Source: Apiospora phragmitis (taxonomy: Eukaryota; Ascomycota; Sordariomycetes; Amphisphaeriales; Apiosporaceae). Taken from it: a DNA stretch of 64,000 nucleotides. Location of the stretch: positions 4,878,501 to 4,942,500 of the forward strand of contig JAQQWL010000006.1 of the NCBI GenBank assembly GCA_038363925.1, written 5' to 3'. Positions 36,806 through 49,731 of this stretch are shown here, in pieces (positions within the stretch are counted from its first letter, which is position 1; every line of letters begins with the position of its first letter). The translations under genes and the position numbers were made by a program. The notes beneath the pieces were generated by a model, which made no database searches, was not told the DNA's origin, and worked only from the letters and a program-made list of their open reading frames with translations.

Positions 36806-38248
36806 TTAGACATCGACATGAGGTATCGTGGATGTCGACTTGCGTAACACCGCGGGATACTTTTCCAAGCTTTCGTACCACTGAATCACACTTCCAATCT
36901 GGCAAAGAGTTAGCTGATAGATTGCGAATATAACATAACGTACACATGAACAACCGGTTTGGAAGATAGATAGGGGAGAGCGAGAAAGAAACCCCCATAC
37001 CAGAAATGCCCAGCTGCCAATAAACGTAGCCAGAGTAGACGCGTACTCTACGCCCTCACCCCCCTCCCCGACCGCAAACCCCAACACCCCGACGAGGTTC
37101 CACAGCCCGATGTGCCAGCCCAGCACCCGCGGCGCCGGCCGGTGCCAGCTCGGCTGCACCTCGAGCATGAAGAGGCCGCCGGACACGATGAACCCGGTGC
37201 CGCCCACCACCTGCGGCAGCCAGAAGACGCCGTTGGCCGCCGGCGTCGAGAGCGCGTTCAGGATGGGCGACAGGCCGGCGAAGGCCGAGATCCAGAACAC
37301 CGTGGCGCCGGCGAACTGGGACAGGCAGGCCAGGAAGCCGATCTCGCGGAAGTAGTGCGTCGTCAGCTCGTGCCACGTGGGCCACCATTGCCAAGTCCTC
37401 CTCCCTTTCCTGCCCTGTTGTTCGTCGCCGCTGCCATCGCCAGAATCATCATCATCATCATCATCACCATCGGTCTGCGGTGTTTTAGGAGGAGAAGAGA
37501 GGAACGACCGCTTCTCGCTATGATGGTGCATGCACCGACGCGGATGCGGACGTAGGCGGAGCCGGCCACCTTCTTCGCCCCCCTCAGCAGAGAGCAGCAG
37601 CAGCAGCAGCCGCCTCGTTTTCGAGAGCCCAGCCGAAGCAGTCGGTGCGGTTCTCGTTGACGGCCTCGAGCATGAGCAGGACCGAGCCGAGCTCAAAGAC
37701 GGTGGCGCCGATGAAGGCGGTGATCCCGCCGCCCAGGGTCGGCTCGCCTGCGAACGCGGAGGCTGGGTCCTGCAGCGGCAGCCAGACGAAGAAGCCGTTG
37801 ATGACCCAGACCACGGATCCTAGTCAGCTTGTTAGTGTTAGAAGACATGGATTTTGCAGCGCGGAACCTCCTATCGAGAAAGTGGAAAGGGGGGAACAGA
37901 ACACGGGGCTACGATGTGAAAACTTCAGAAGACCTACCAATCGTAAACATTATAGCAACGTCATATGATACGTCCCATACCAGGAGTACCGGCGTCGGTA
38001 GTAGTCTCGTCATTCGCCTGGCTCGAAGTTGGCGACAAGCTACTTCTCCTTCCATCCTCCATGGAATGCGGACGACGTTGACTGCGACGACGATGCCGCT
38101 GCGGACGCCGGACTGGATGCATGTTACTCCTGCTGGCGTCCACGAAACCCACAGTGGGATTGAGGAATGAGACAGGTCCCTTGAGATGGAGGGCATGGGA
38201 CGGACAGCGGCTGAGCTTCCGCGTCCCCGGGGCAGCGTGAGGCGACAT
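36806..38248 (-). CDS. Polytopic integral membrane protein of unknown function
   Basis: Three exons, 38248-37938, 37819-37001 and 36898-36806, about 406 aa after correction. The N-terminus (MSPHAAPGTRKLS) is a cytosolic-looking Arg/Ser segment with a repeated PQRHRRRSQRRPHS patch, followed by membrane segments: IMFTIGSVVWVINGFFVWLP, GGGITAFIGATVFELGSVLL, IGFLACLSQFAGATVFWISA, VFWLPQVVGGTGFIVSGGLF, GWHIGLWNLVGVLGF and a last TM ending in IGSVIQWYESLEKYP. A large loop after the second hydrophobic segment holds poly-Asp encoded by a (CAT) tract at 37,445-37,469. Two extra single bases, at 37980-37981 and between 37,587 and 37,622 next to a GCT repeat, break the frame. It matches a fungal group of uncharacterised integral membrane proteins; transport role not known. 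Confidence 0.8.
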
Positions 38249-38634
38249 GATGTACGACGCCAGTCGATGTGTGTTTGTGTGGTAGGAATGGCGATCGTGT
38301 GTTTTTGACGTGAGAGCCCCGGTTCACGACATTGCTGCAATGCAATGCTGAACAGCCGCCTTCACCCGATTGGACGGCTTGCCCTGTGACAGGTTCGGCG
38401 GTCATATCTACGTAACTGGTGACTGACTCAACTTCAACAATCAACCACTACATATAACTTTCCTTCTGCATGCTTCTTCATTATTATTATTTTAAAAACT
38501 TAGTGGTACACGTTTATGCTCGATTCCTTATGGCCGGTGCTTCGTTTGCGCCTCATCCGCCAGCAATCGAACCAATCCATCCCATCGACATACTATACCG
38601 GCCAAGCATCGCCTCACAAACAACTCCTGCCTCC

Positions 38635-38665
<31 letters not shown>

Positions 38666-40112
38666 TCTAGAGACAAATCCCCAATGAAGCACCAAGCATG
38701 TCTCGGTACCTGCAGAGATCATAGGAGTCTAGTGTTAGGAAATGGCAGGGCATACTACCCCTTGATCTTACGGTACACGCCGTAGGAACCAAGTCCAAGA
38801 GGAACACGACAGCATCGTGAGCTGCGGTCTCCCGACCTGCCCCCCGGCAGCCATCTGCAGGGATCATGACATGCGGCTGTTTGCCGTTCCCGGTTTCTTG
38901 CCCCCCGGGTTTGATTTCGGTGGCTCTATTACTAACTGCAGGACTACCTACGATTATCACCAAGGGGGCTCTTCTGTCGACAACCCCACGAGATTGCCCA
39001 GCGAAACATAAACCTCTACGTCAGAGATGGGGGAGACGGGGGCCGAAGGGAGAGGATGGCTTATATACAGCAATCCAGTTTCTTCGTGGCCCCGAGCCGT
39101 TTCTCAGCTTCGTTGAAAGTGATCTACGGAGGTCCCAGTGATCTAGCATGGCAATTTCGGGCTCGCGTGGTTTGGCCCGAGAGCGGGCCAAAAGCGGAGG
39201 CAGGTGGGTTTACGTTCTCAAAACTCTGTCATCATACTTTCAATATCGGGAATTCGAGACGGAGAAAAGCTAATGAAGGCTTTCAGGATGATGAGAGAGA
39301 GAAAAGACCTAGGCGGTATCGGAAAGCGCGTCTACGGCTCTCTGGATGCCAGTCCATACATCGTCCAGGGGCGCATGGAATTATTCCGCACAAAGGAACA
39401 GCGATGGAACAACGATACAATAGGGGTTACATGGCACGACAGTTTCCCACATGCATTGCTGAGTACATGCGTGTTGCTTTCTCCCTTATGATACGGCGGC
39501 ATGGTGTCGCAGGATGTGATGAGGGAGTACTTGCTGGCACTCGTAAAGGGTATCAAAGATCTGGCCCCCCGACCTTGATGGCCTGTGATCTTTATATGCC
39601 GAATATCTCAAGGGGCGAATGCATGTGCTCACGAGCTTATTATGTGCTCATGAAGAGTCAAGGCAACGGAAGTGCAACGTGGATGGTCAATGGACTGGGG
39701 AACTTTTGCATGCCAAGATAGGGGGTATGGATGGACAACTCTAGTTGGACCGGGTGGCTGGAGTTACAGGACGACAAGCAAAGTCTATGGCTCTATGCCG
39801 CTCGGCAGTATTCATATATGCCCATGCTTACGAGAGAAATGTTGTATGCTGCTCCGTACTTATGTCTGCATTTTATTTGGCCCATCCTTATGCAAGTGAA
39901 AGGTGGGGGATGACATAGACAGCCCCAAGTTGTTGGAGACAAAAACCCCAGCTCCGCATTCGCTAGATGAGAGGGCAGGCCTGCAAGTGTGAGCTTATTG
40001 CCGAAAGACGACCCCACCTGTAACCCCGAGTGACTAGAATTCCTCGATCATCAAGCAGCCTTTCGGGTAATTAAACAAACACCCCACGGCTCGGTCAACG
40101 GATCCAGGGAAG
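38249..40112. other. Intergenic
   Basis: Upstream of two divergently transcribed genes. It contains a T20A11 run (38,635-38,665). A 221-codon open stretch at 39,056-39,721 has no family features and is not called. Confidence 0.45.
38635..38665. repeat. T20A11 homopolymer pair
   Basis: Twenty T followed directly by eleven A, a perfect 11-bp foldback. It lies in the intergenic region between divergently oriented genes. Confidence 0.9.
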
Positions 40113-41072
40113 ATGATGACAGAGGCTGCTACGGTGCCTCTACCCGCGCTCCAAGGCGTCCAAGCACTGCTCTTTGACGTCTTTGGCACCGTCGTAGACT
40201 GGCGCTCTACCGTCGTGGCCGAACTGACCAGGCGCGGCAGGGAGAAGGCGGATTCGCCTGCCTTCGATTCGCTGGCCCCATCGCTGCAGTCCCGCCTGGC
40301 GGAGCTGATCGATGCGGACTGGGCGACGTTTGCGCAACAATGGCGGGCCAGCTACGGCAAGTTTACCAAGGGGTTTGTGCCCGGCGAAATGGCCTGGAAG
40401 GACATCGACACACACCATTACGACAGCCTGATCGAGCTTCTCGGGGACTGGGGCCTGGCCGGGGCTTTCAACGACGATGATGTCAGGTCGCTCAGCCGCA
40501 TCTGGCACTACCTGCAGCCGTGGGAGGACTCGGCTCAGGGTCTGAAGATGCTGGGGACTCGCTATACCACCTCGACGCTTTCGAACGGCAATCAGCAGCT
40601 GCTCCAGGACCTGAACGAGCACGGGCAGCTCGGTTTCCACAGACTGATATCTTCAGCGGATTTTAAAGCCTACAAGCCCGACCCCAAAACCTATCTCGGC
40701 GCAGTCGACGCACTGGGCCGGCAGCCAGGGGAGTGCGCCATGGTGGCTGCACATCTCGGCGATCTCAAGGCCGCGAGATCGTGCGGGCTCAGGACCGTTT
40801 ATATAGAGCGGCCTCGGGAGGAAGACTGGGCGTCTCGGCCAGACCTGATCGAGGACGCTCGCGCTTGGGTTGACGTATGGGTAGCCAGCGACCAGGATGG
40901 TTTTGTAGAGGTTGCCAGACGACTCGGGATCCCAGGGGTGAGAGATGAATACAGATCCTGCCTGGCGGACATATATCGAGATCATAACGCCGTCCTGCCT
41001 TGCAGCGTCGGAGGTGGTGGGGGTAAATACTTCTGGTTGGTGCAAGCATCGAGAGTCGGTGAAGGGAGTTGA
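40113..41072 (+). CDS. Type II haloacid dehalogenase-like hydrolase
   Basis: HAD-superfamily hydrolase similar to 2-haloacid dehalogenases, which remove halogen from short 2-halo acids with Asp as nucleophile; the true substrate is not known. Intact 319-codon frame from an ATG at 40113 (a second ATG is adjacent at 40116). Motif I is FDVFGTVVDW (Asp22), motif II STLSNGN (Ser157), motif III FKAYKPDP (Lys185/188), motif IV AHLGDLKAARSCG (Asp217). Between motifs I and II is the helical cap with HHYDSLIELLGDWGL. The family usually ends soon after RRLGI; here some 50 residues follow. A GTGAGA at 40,938-40,943 directly after that point could be a donor of an intron, so the C-terminus is uncertain. 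Confidence 0.85.
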   Translation: MMTEAATVPLPALQGVQALLFDVFGTVVDWRSTVVAELTRRGREKADSPAFDSLAPSLQSRLAELIDADWATFAQQWRASYGKFTKGFVPGEMAWKDIDTHHYDSLIELLGDWGLAGAFNDDDVRSLSRIWHYLQPWEDSAQGLKMLGTRYTTSTLSNGNQQLLQDLNEHGQLGFHRLISSADFKAYKPDPKTYLGAVDALGRQPGECAMVAAHLGDLKAARSCGLRTVYIERPREEDWASRPDLIEDARAWVDVWVASDQDGFVEVARRLGIPGVRDEYRSCLADIYRDHNAVLPCSVGGGGGKYFWLVQASRVGEGS

Positions 41073-44000
41073 GTGGCCAGCTTTAGCCAAGCATTTCTCA
41101 CGCACCAACGTTCCACGTGCGAACTAGCTGGTTACACAGGTAACCGGAGTAAACCAAGTGAGACAACCTAGAGATATATGCGTGCGTGCGTGCGTGCGTG
41201 TACGTCGAGAGCGTGCCGAACCTAGCGTGCCCGGGGCTCCACGGATGGGTGTCTGCCTTGTCCCATAACGGAGCGAGCCCAGCCCAGGGGCCCTCGTGCA
41301 CATTACTGTACCTGTCGTGGGGAACGGGCAGCTTCTGTGTTGTCCTCCATAAACATAGTAGTGGCTTACCAGCCACTTGGGCTTGCTAGACCCATTTCAT
41401 GCTCGGTATGTGATTCCTGATAGCTGGGTGACAATAATAGCCTAAAGACGTCTTGACGGACGGTAAGCTGCATGAATCGCAAAAACTAAAGAAAAAAAAA
41501 ACCTTGGCGCGGCTGGGGCCAGTGTATGTCAGCCATCGGGCTTATTTCTCGACCACCAGTAAGTAAAACAGGACTGCCCCATTCGGCAAAACAATGTAGC
41601 ATGCTACACAATGTGGGCGTGTGTAACCGTTGAATGTAACTCTCTTCTTGCAAGGCGGTCAATAAGCGCTGCAAAAGACGGGAAGATCGGTCATATATCC
41701 GAAGCGCTAAAGTGCATCGCTTTGGGGGCGAAGCAAGTTTGGGGGTTGACCCGCGCGAGAGAAACAGGATTAGACGCCTTCGCCTTCCTGCCTCGAGGAG
41801 CAGACAGACAGACTCGGCTACGTGAGCCGATTGCCAACGTGGCCGGCCAACTTCGGTCACTTGACGGGCCTTGTCGCACGACCAGTGGCTATGGCGGCGA
41901 CGGCCCAGATGCGCTTGAAGCCACGAGACGCCTAGTCCACCACATCGCTCACGCTGGGGCTCGTGCATCTATCTCGGCACGGATGGGTAGGTAACGACGG
42001 ACCAGGCGCTATATAATAAGAGTTCCTGCTCGCAAATGCACACTAGCCGATGGCCGTGCTGGCTCGTGGACTCCCGGTCTGGTCGTCCTGGGGAATCCAA
42101 TACGTCCTATAATGACGTCCTCGGATATCGCAGGCAACGTGACAATGTGCCCTGATGAATTCAATGGTCGAACCATGATAGGTACGTAACGTACGTACGC
42201 GAAAGAAGGTTGAGTTGGCAGCCAGTGTAGGGTGGTATGAATGGTACCAGAAGCTCAATACCGAAGATCGTGAATCATATTTCGGCAGGCTGAGAGTAAA
42301 AGGGGGGAAGTGTGGGAGAGCATTACGGTCATGGACCTGGGGCTTAGCCGCTTGCCGCAGCCATCGGAACGAGACCAACGATGTTATCTTTGCGAGGCTG
42401 CCTGTGAAGAAGCCGTCCCGACAGGATGGATCGTCTGATATCTCGTTTCGTTTAAGTATGCAAGCATGTAAGGTTAACAGAAGGCATGGAACGGTTAGGA
42501 TATGTAGCAGGACACCCCCTAACGCGCGAGCAGGGGTTGAGGCTCGGTTGAAAACGGTGGGAAGGATGGTGCACACATATCTACCTGTATCTCCCTCCTT
42601 ACGACCACACCACGTACTTAGGTCACTTCAACCTTGAAAATAGCTGCAGCAGCCTGCGATGGATCGTGTTGGGAGCAAACAATCTCCAATCTCGCTATTT
42701 CTGGAAACAAGTACAACATGCCGTCAGACATACTGTGCTCGTATGTGCATACCTACATACCTATACCTACTTGTGGTTAGTAGATAGTAATCTGGTTGTT
42801 ACGACGGAGTGGTGGTAGGTTGAATATTTGTGGCGCCACGCCTATGATCGGTCATCATTTATGGATGGGGGCCAGCTCGGGGAGCTCTTCTTTTCTCCGA
42901 ACCCCGACCCTGTATAAGAGGGTTTGGGGATCAGTTACTACCGGCCTAGCTTCCGGTATCCAGTTGTTTTCTCCTCCTCTGGTACTGTTTCTCTGCCTCT
43001 CTAGGCCTCGGCCGAGTCTGGAGCCATCAGTAGACATTACCTAACGGCCAGTGCCTAGCTACAGGTAGGTAACCTTTGTCGTATTGCAATGCATCAATGT
43101 CGTGGTCGGCTCTTTCAGCCCCTTAGAAACGTGCGTGCCCTGGCTGGGCGTTTTGCTTGTGCCCACCGTCAAGCGGCAGCTCGCTATTCCTTCGCGCGCA
43201 CCGCAAGCGAGATGTGATATTCCTGCCATTGGGTGTTCAAAGCTGAGCGTTGCCCTATCATATTCCCCTCCCCCAACCCGACGCGGTTTGCGCTCTACCC
43301 CTTCGGCTAGAAAAAAAAGTCTATATCCGCGGCCATCTCGGTGTTGGGTTGCTGCGGGGTTGAAGATATTTTCGTCCGTAGGTACATGTATGTAGGAATG
43401 GATACTACTACTGTATGTGCCATGCCGGTTTGTCGATCAAAGCAGTCAGTCACCAGCCGTGCGGTGCGGTTGGGTTTCCTTTTTCCCAAGATCATCATTG
43501 CATCCTGCAAGCGCGAATCAATCCGTCGATATTCGGGTCGTGGTCGTGGGGCAACATCCGCGAGGGAAAACTAGCAGCAACTCTTCTGTGATACGTAATA
43601 TTCCAAATAGTTAGTGGTCGGGCTATTATGGCCTCCTTGTTATTCCTTGTCCGCGGTGGTATGGTATGTAGGGTATCTTTTTTCCTTCGTGGTATTGTTC
43701 CGAGTGCCGTAAATTGCAATAGCCACTATAACCTGGAATATACACGCCAACTGACCGATTAAGGCTGCTGTTTTCCACAAAAACCGCAACGGCCTCCGCA
43801 ACCAGGGATCCCTGGATGATATGCAGACCCATCCTGCATTTAATTGCTTTTATCGCTTCATTCCACGGAAGACGATAGAGACTTCATATGTATGTGGTGA
43901 ACAGCAGCTTAACGGGTTGGTGGTCATTTGCCCAAAACAAACGCTATTGTGACTGTGCAGCCCATTGCCCATTGACTATTTGGCACCAACCCAGTGCTGT

Positions 44001-45735
44001 CCTTGGATATGCTTGGTCGCGCGCTCCAGGTACGATTATAACTTATTTTTACCTGTATAATAATGACTCGAGACCTGGCCTGCATTCTTTCCAGATTAGA
44101 TACATCGGCATAAACATGGGTTGCACAGTCATGCCGGCTGGTGTTGGTACTGTCTAACGACATCACAAGCAAGCGCGTGTGCGATAGGACCTAACCTATC
44201 GTACATAGGCCCTTCCTGCAACGCCAACCACAGCTTTACACAGACCTCCACACGGTCAAGTCCCAGCTCTGTGCGGTTCTCAACCATGCCATGCCATGCC
44301 TTCCAGTCGTCCGTCGGTCTTATTAGCTCAGCGTCGCATACTGAAAACAGAGCGGGAGACAGCCAGGCGGGAAGAGGACAGGGGAGAAGTGGAAAAGGTG
44401 ACACCACGCGCATAAGGAACAAGCGCGGAACAGCAAGCCAATAAGGTTTCGGGGGTCGTCAGCCATACGGCATAACGGAGTATCTGTCCGTCTACCTACC
44501 CGAGTGAGACCTGTCGCAACGCAATGCATAGAACACAACATAGCATTGCAACATTGAAGATATAGTCTCTCCTTCTCCTCCCCCGTTACCGCTTCATACC
44601 TATACGCTATTGATGTACATGCATGGTATGGTGATGGCTTTTGCGTGCGAGGTCAACCAGCCAGCCAGCCAGCCTATTCTGCCTTCAAGTTCTCAATTAC
44701 CCCACTAAGATTAAGGGCTGGCTGGGCTGGGCTGGGTGATGAAGAAAAACGGTGCCGGGGACGGGAACTAAGCAATCTAGTCCTACTGCTCTAATTGTAG
44801 GAGGCTGCTGCTTTGATATCTTTCTTGCGTCACTGGGAATCTACCTGAGCTGCACAGCTTACCTGCTTTGCAAAGCGCCGAGCCGAGTCTGGTCTGGTTA
44901 CTTTTTCTGATACCTAGCACCTAGCACCTACCTAGTATCCGACCGACCCCCAAGTTCCAAGTCTGGTCTGAGGTTCGGGTTCGGTTTCTCTGGCCCCCCC
45001 CCCAGTTGAGCCACAACCCCCCCCCCCAAAAACGCAACCCCGGCAACTTTTTCCCTCCTCCACTTGGTTCGCAGTCAGTTGCTTGCTTGTAATCCTTGAC
45101 CCTTGAGCAGTAGTGAGCACAGGAATTTTTTGCCCTTCTTGCTTGATCCTTGGCCAATTCCTGGGTCGGTGCCTCGTACACAAGAACAGAACTCATTGCC
45201 TCCTCTCAACCTACGTGCTCGTCGGCGTTCTTCTAGCTACCTACTAATAAGTCTATCCAAATACAATTGAATAGTAGCTGTCTGTAGTCTGTTCGTCCTG
45301 TGCGTACGCACCTGTACTAATAGTCAAGGACTGCAAGCACGCAGACGTAGTATACCTATAGAGGCGTCTAATGTGCATGTACTTGTATGTATGTATATAT
45401 GTATGTAGTATGTAGGTATGCTAGGAAGTAGGTAGGTGGTAAGTAAGAGGCAGGTCTGGTAAGCATTGGTATGATTTGTTCTTGTTCCCTTGCACTACCT
45501 ACCTTATTTTCCTCCTGATTGTCTGCTCTGGGCCGTCATCATTTGATTTGATCCATGTCCCCCTCAAATTCCAGAGGAACAGAAAGAAAGAAAAGTAGGT
45601 TGCTTGCCTACCTAACGTCCTTCATACTGGTCCACCCAAGGTACTGCTATCTCCCATCTGGACGGCAACCCTGCAGCTCACCATCTCCCAGAAGGACCGG
45701 TCCCTTGTTACATTAGAGGCTAGGTATATAAGGTA
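41073..45735. other. Intergenic, 5' side of ras-2
   Basis: No supported gene. It contains simple repeats: (TGCG)n at 41,179-41,200, (CCAG)n at 44,656-44,673, (GGCTG)n near 44,715-44,738, and C-runs at 44,994-45,003 and 45,017-45,027. Open stretches up to 177 codons (42,043-42,576 minus) overlap on both strands and show no domain. Confidence 0.5.
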
Positions 45736-46733
45736 TTGTCCCCCTACTGTGCGCATATACACACTATGACTTGGCCTGTGTCTCTCTCCTTAAAAAAACT
45801 GTCCAAGCTCAGACCCTCTCTTCCCTCGCTCTCTCTCTCCCACTTACATTACATTGGCTTCTCCACACGCAAGCTCGAGTCTCTCTATCCCTTCCACCAA
45901 AGTCCGTCCTGCCTCTTTTCTCCCACACGAACCAAGACCCCTCTGTTTTCCTGCTGCGTGCTGCTGCCGGTTTATTTTATTAGCCCGGCCCAGTCCCAGT
46001 CCACCCAGCCTGAGCAGTTCCCCAGTCTGCTTTCGTTGTTGTTATTAACTCTTTTTGCTCTGAGCTTGAACCCGAGAGCTGTGCTACTTCTTGCTTGCTC
46101 GCTTGCTGCTGCATGCCACAATAACAAACCACCAACCACCACATCAACAAAACCCATCCCTGAACCAGACAAGCTGTAAACTCTCGTTGTCGGGTTATCT
46201 CTCTCTTGCAGTGCGCGCCCGCTCCCTCTCTCCTTCTCTCCCTCTCCCTCCAACATCAGCTGCTGCGCACCCTCTTCCCCTCCATTGCACCTCCCGTTAC
46301 GCAAGCATCCCAAGTGATTTGTTCTGATTGAACCCTCTGGATAGCCGGGATTGCCTACCAAAAGCACAAGCGGCCTCCGCATTTACCTCAGAGATCGCGA
46401 CCGGAATCGACAGATCCAAGTGCACACTGTCTTGAAATCGCTACCAATCTGTCCAATCATCGTCTATCGATCTATTTGTCCGTCGGCTGGTCGGTCAGTC
46501 GGTCCCATCTGGACCCTACCATACGTTCGCTTGCTTTCCGTCGCTCCAACCCTTTTGAGAGTTGCTTGGATCCAACATTGGCTTTGCGGCCGTCTCCGAC
46601 CCCTCTTTTTTGGACAGACACTCAAAAAACCCAAGCCACGCTCGTCTGCAACTGTCTCGTCTCCTCCCACTCCAGGACACGGAATAATTGACGGCCTGGT
46701 CGAGCCATCTGGAAGATAAACGAATCCTCCACC
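45736..46733 (+). promoter_or_regulatory. Long pyrimidine-rich leader upstream of ras-2
   Basis: From about 45,780 the plus strand is dominated by C and T (blocks of CTCTCTC, CCTCTC, TTCCACC), with CCACC/ACCATCC near the ATG. CT-rich stretches are typical of the transcription start and 5' UTR of many filamentous-fungal housekeeping and signalling genes. The length suggests a leader of several hundred nucleotides. No uORF is assigned. Confidence 0.4.
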
Positions 46734-47500
46734 ATGGCGGGCAAGATGGTATTGTATAAGTTGGTGGTGCTGGGTGATGGTGGTGTTGGAAAAACAGCTC
46801 TGACGATTCAACTGTGTTTACAACATTTCGTCGAGACTGTAGGTCGCCCCCTCTTTTCCCGCTCCCGGTGCCCAATTGCGCAGCTTCCGCTCGAAACTAA
46901 CCTGTAACTGGAATGCAGTACGACCCCACAATCGAAGATTCGTACAGAAAGCAAGTTGTCATAGATGGACAGGCGTGCATGCTGGAGGTGCTCGATACAG
47001 CCGGCCAAGAAGAATACACGGCACTACGAGATCAGTGGATCCGGGACGGCGAAGGATTCGTGTTGGTCTACAGCATATCGTCACGATCCTCCTTCTCACG
47101 CATCAAGAGATTTCATCATCAGATCCAGCGGGTCAAAGAATCCGTCAATGCATCACCGACGTATCCCGGGTCCCCAATATCCAACGTAGCCGCTAACGCC
47201 AACGTCCCTATCATGCTGGTCGGCAACAAGAGCGACCGCGTGACAGAACGAGAGGTATCGACACAAGAAGGGCATGCTCTAGCACGCGAACTGGGCTGCG
47301 AATTCGTCGAGGCATCGGCTAAGAACTGCATCAACGTCGAGAAGGCCTTTTACGATGTTGTACGGATACTCCGTCGCCAGCGACAAGCGGCCGCGCGGCC
47401 AACGCAACAAGACCGCCGCAATCCCGCCCCGAACGGCGGGTCGCACACACGCCCTAACAAAACAGGAGGCAAAGGCAAGCGTAATTGTATCGTATTATAA
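46734..47500 (+). CDS. ras-2: Ras GTPase, ras-2 type
   Basis: Small GTPase of the second fungal Ras group (Neurospora ras-2), controlling growth and morphology at membranes. Two exons, 46734-46838 and 46919-47500; total 228 aa, frame intact. Seen: P-loop GDGGVGKT (residues 14-21), switch I/effector YDPTIEDSY (36-44), switch [10 protein letters not shown], guanine-specificity NKSD, EASAKN, and a CAAX box CIVL at the C-terminus for prenylation. The GDGG sequence instead of GGGG or GAGG, the [10 protein letters not shown] stretch and the [10 protein letters not shown] insert between strand 4 regions distinguish it from ras-1. The hypervariable tail is Arg/Gln/Lys-rich and ends [11 protein letters not shown] long pyrimidine-rich leader precedes it. 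Confidence 0.95.
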
Positions 47501-49679
47501 GCCTCTCGAGCCACCAACATGGCTCGCGGGGATAGGAACGCGCAGGCTCTGGAAGGGCATCTCTCGGCGACAACTCGGGCACACGCTCTCCCAGGTCTTG
47601 TATCGAGCCGGGTTGTGCAGAGATCCAAGACGGTCGGTGCCACTGTGCACAAGGCGCGCTGTGTGCATCCACGACGTTGGTTTTGGTCGAGACCCTGTTT
47701 ATACAACACACTTCATACGTTCATCTTTCCCACAGCACCATATCAGAGATATCTACAACCAGCTTTCGGTCTGGCGAACGGCGTACGATAAAAAAAAGAG
47801 GCATCTACGGGCGCAAGGTTTCTTTCAGTTTCCCCTTTCGAATACTAACCGCAAGGATGAGCAAAGGCAGCCAGTAGTCTTTGGCCTTGGATGCGGCAGG
47901 AAGCCCGGTGGAGTGGTGATGTCTTGGAAGATATAGTTTGGCGTCGAGGAGGGGGCGAGCTTCGTGACTTCAACGGGTCAGGACCTCGTGTGTCTGAAAT
48001 GGCTTTTTTACGGCATGTTTGTGAGACGTCCAGTCTTAGTATCTACCTGCCTGCATCTTGGATACTTGTTCCATTGTCGAGCACTGCAGGCCCCCCATGG
48101 GGATATTGTCCCCCAGATACCTCTTGCGTTCACACGCGTTACAACCAATGGGCCGAGCCAACACATGCTCAATTGAATTCAAATTGCTGGGCAAAAGTCT
48201 TCGTCTCCTAACCTTGCCATATCGGACCCCGTGACTGGCTAACCGCTGCCCATGACGAAATTTGGCCTTGGGAATCCCATTTGAAGGCTCGGTGAGGCTG
48301 ATCGGCATCCCATCTTATCTGTGTAGGAGGCGCTACATGTACTTGGCCGTAGGTATACATAATGGACTAGGGGGTAGTCGGGAAATTGAGTGCCTGACTT
48401 TGCGGTCCTCCGCTATCAATCAACCCCACAGTCACAGCTCTAAAACAGACGGCTCAGTACGAAACAGGCGCAGCCCTCGTCGAGATCATCGTCCCTCAGC
48501 CAAGTTGCGCCCCGTGCAGCATGGTTTGGGATTCCGAACTGGGGACTCCAGGCCATTATGATCTGCTTTTCCCCGTGCAAACGTCACACCTATGATGGGC
48601 TTGGCCAAAACAGATACGCAACAAGGAAGGAGCCTCATCTCTCTCTTAGGGTTCTTTTACGTATCTGGAAGGAATTAAAGCGTTAGAGCTTCTTACATAC
48701 ATACTCTCGGGAGTAACCACGTGTCCCCGCCGAGTTTTGCCAAGTCTTTATATGTACATACTTACTCATTCCTGTCAGGCCCCCATCTATCCACATCCCA
48801 TTCTTAGGGCTGGGCAGCCAGCAGCTTTGCAGCAAGCATTACCATACCAATAGCAAGGCGATCGGTCCTCGCCTCACGCAGCTCATTGGCCGCCCGACAT
48901 TGGCCATTTATTCATGCCTTGTCCAGGTATGTAGTCCGCTGCCAACGAACGACTAACAGCATGCCGGGCTCACCCGCTAGGCTAGTAGTGGGCAAAGGCA
49001 AGTTTGACTCGGTCACCAGAAGTTCCCTTGTCACGGGGGAGGGGATGGGGTGGTAAGGAGAAGGAAGAAGAGCAAGGAGAGAGAGAGCAATTAACCATTT
49101 TCGATATTAGTAATTTTGATGATAAGTTACTAGGTAGGACATTGGGGGGGGGGAGGCATTGACCGTTATTAGCACGGCTTAACTTCAATGGTACTTTGCT
49201 TCTGTGTGGGCCCCTCCATTGGGCAGCAATAGCCAGCAGGGCGGGCTCTTTCTCTCATTCTGCTAATAAGTATTGTTCCGGCGAATACCAAGATCTACAC
49301 TTCAGGTATCTAGATAGCCAGCTAGGTGTTTTAGTCGGTAGGAAGACAGTTGATCATCCATGTGCGTACGTAAGCCACAGAAGGCGGTTTCTCGTATATC
49401 AAATCTAAATGGTCCTTTGTCCACCCTTGCTACTGCGCTGCCACGCGACTGGCGACGAACTCCTGCAATGTACGGATTTAAGTAGTATGGAGTAGAGTGG
49501 TGGTGCGTAGGTGGTGCGAGTCGAGACTCCATCCATTCACTTTACCTGCTAACCGTTAGCACATTATGCAATAGACAGCCACTGCAGCCCGCTGTGGTCA
49601 CTGGTGTAGCCCGCCCCTCTGATGGTGACACTTTGCCCAACCGTATCAAGACAGCAAGTCGTTGTCGACGTTGCCAGAG

Positions 49680-49731
49680 CTTCGTTTTTTTTTCTTTCTT
49701 TCTCTCTCTCTCTCTCTCTTTTCTTCTTCTT
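49680..49731. repeat. Pyrimidine (T/CTTT/CT) tract
   Basis: About 50 nt of C and T, including a T10 run, CTTT repeats and a (CT)9-type run. Confidence 0.9.

Noticed and set aside
39056..39721. 221-codon plus-strand open stretch with ATG
   Set aside because: Mixed composition, no recognisable motif and overlapping open frames on the other strand; length can occur by chance.
42043..42576. 177-codon minus-strand open stretch upstream of ras-2
   Set aside because: Overlaps an equally open plus-strand frame and has no domain.
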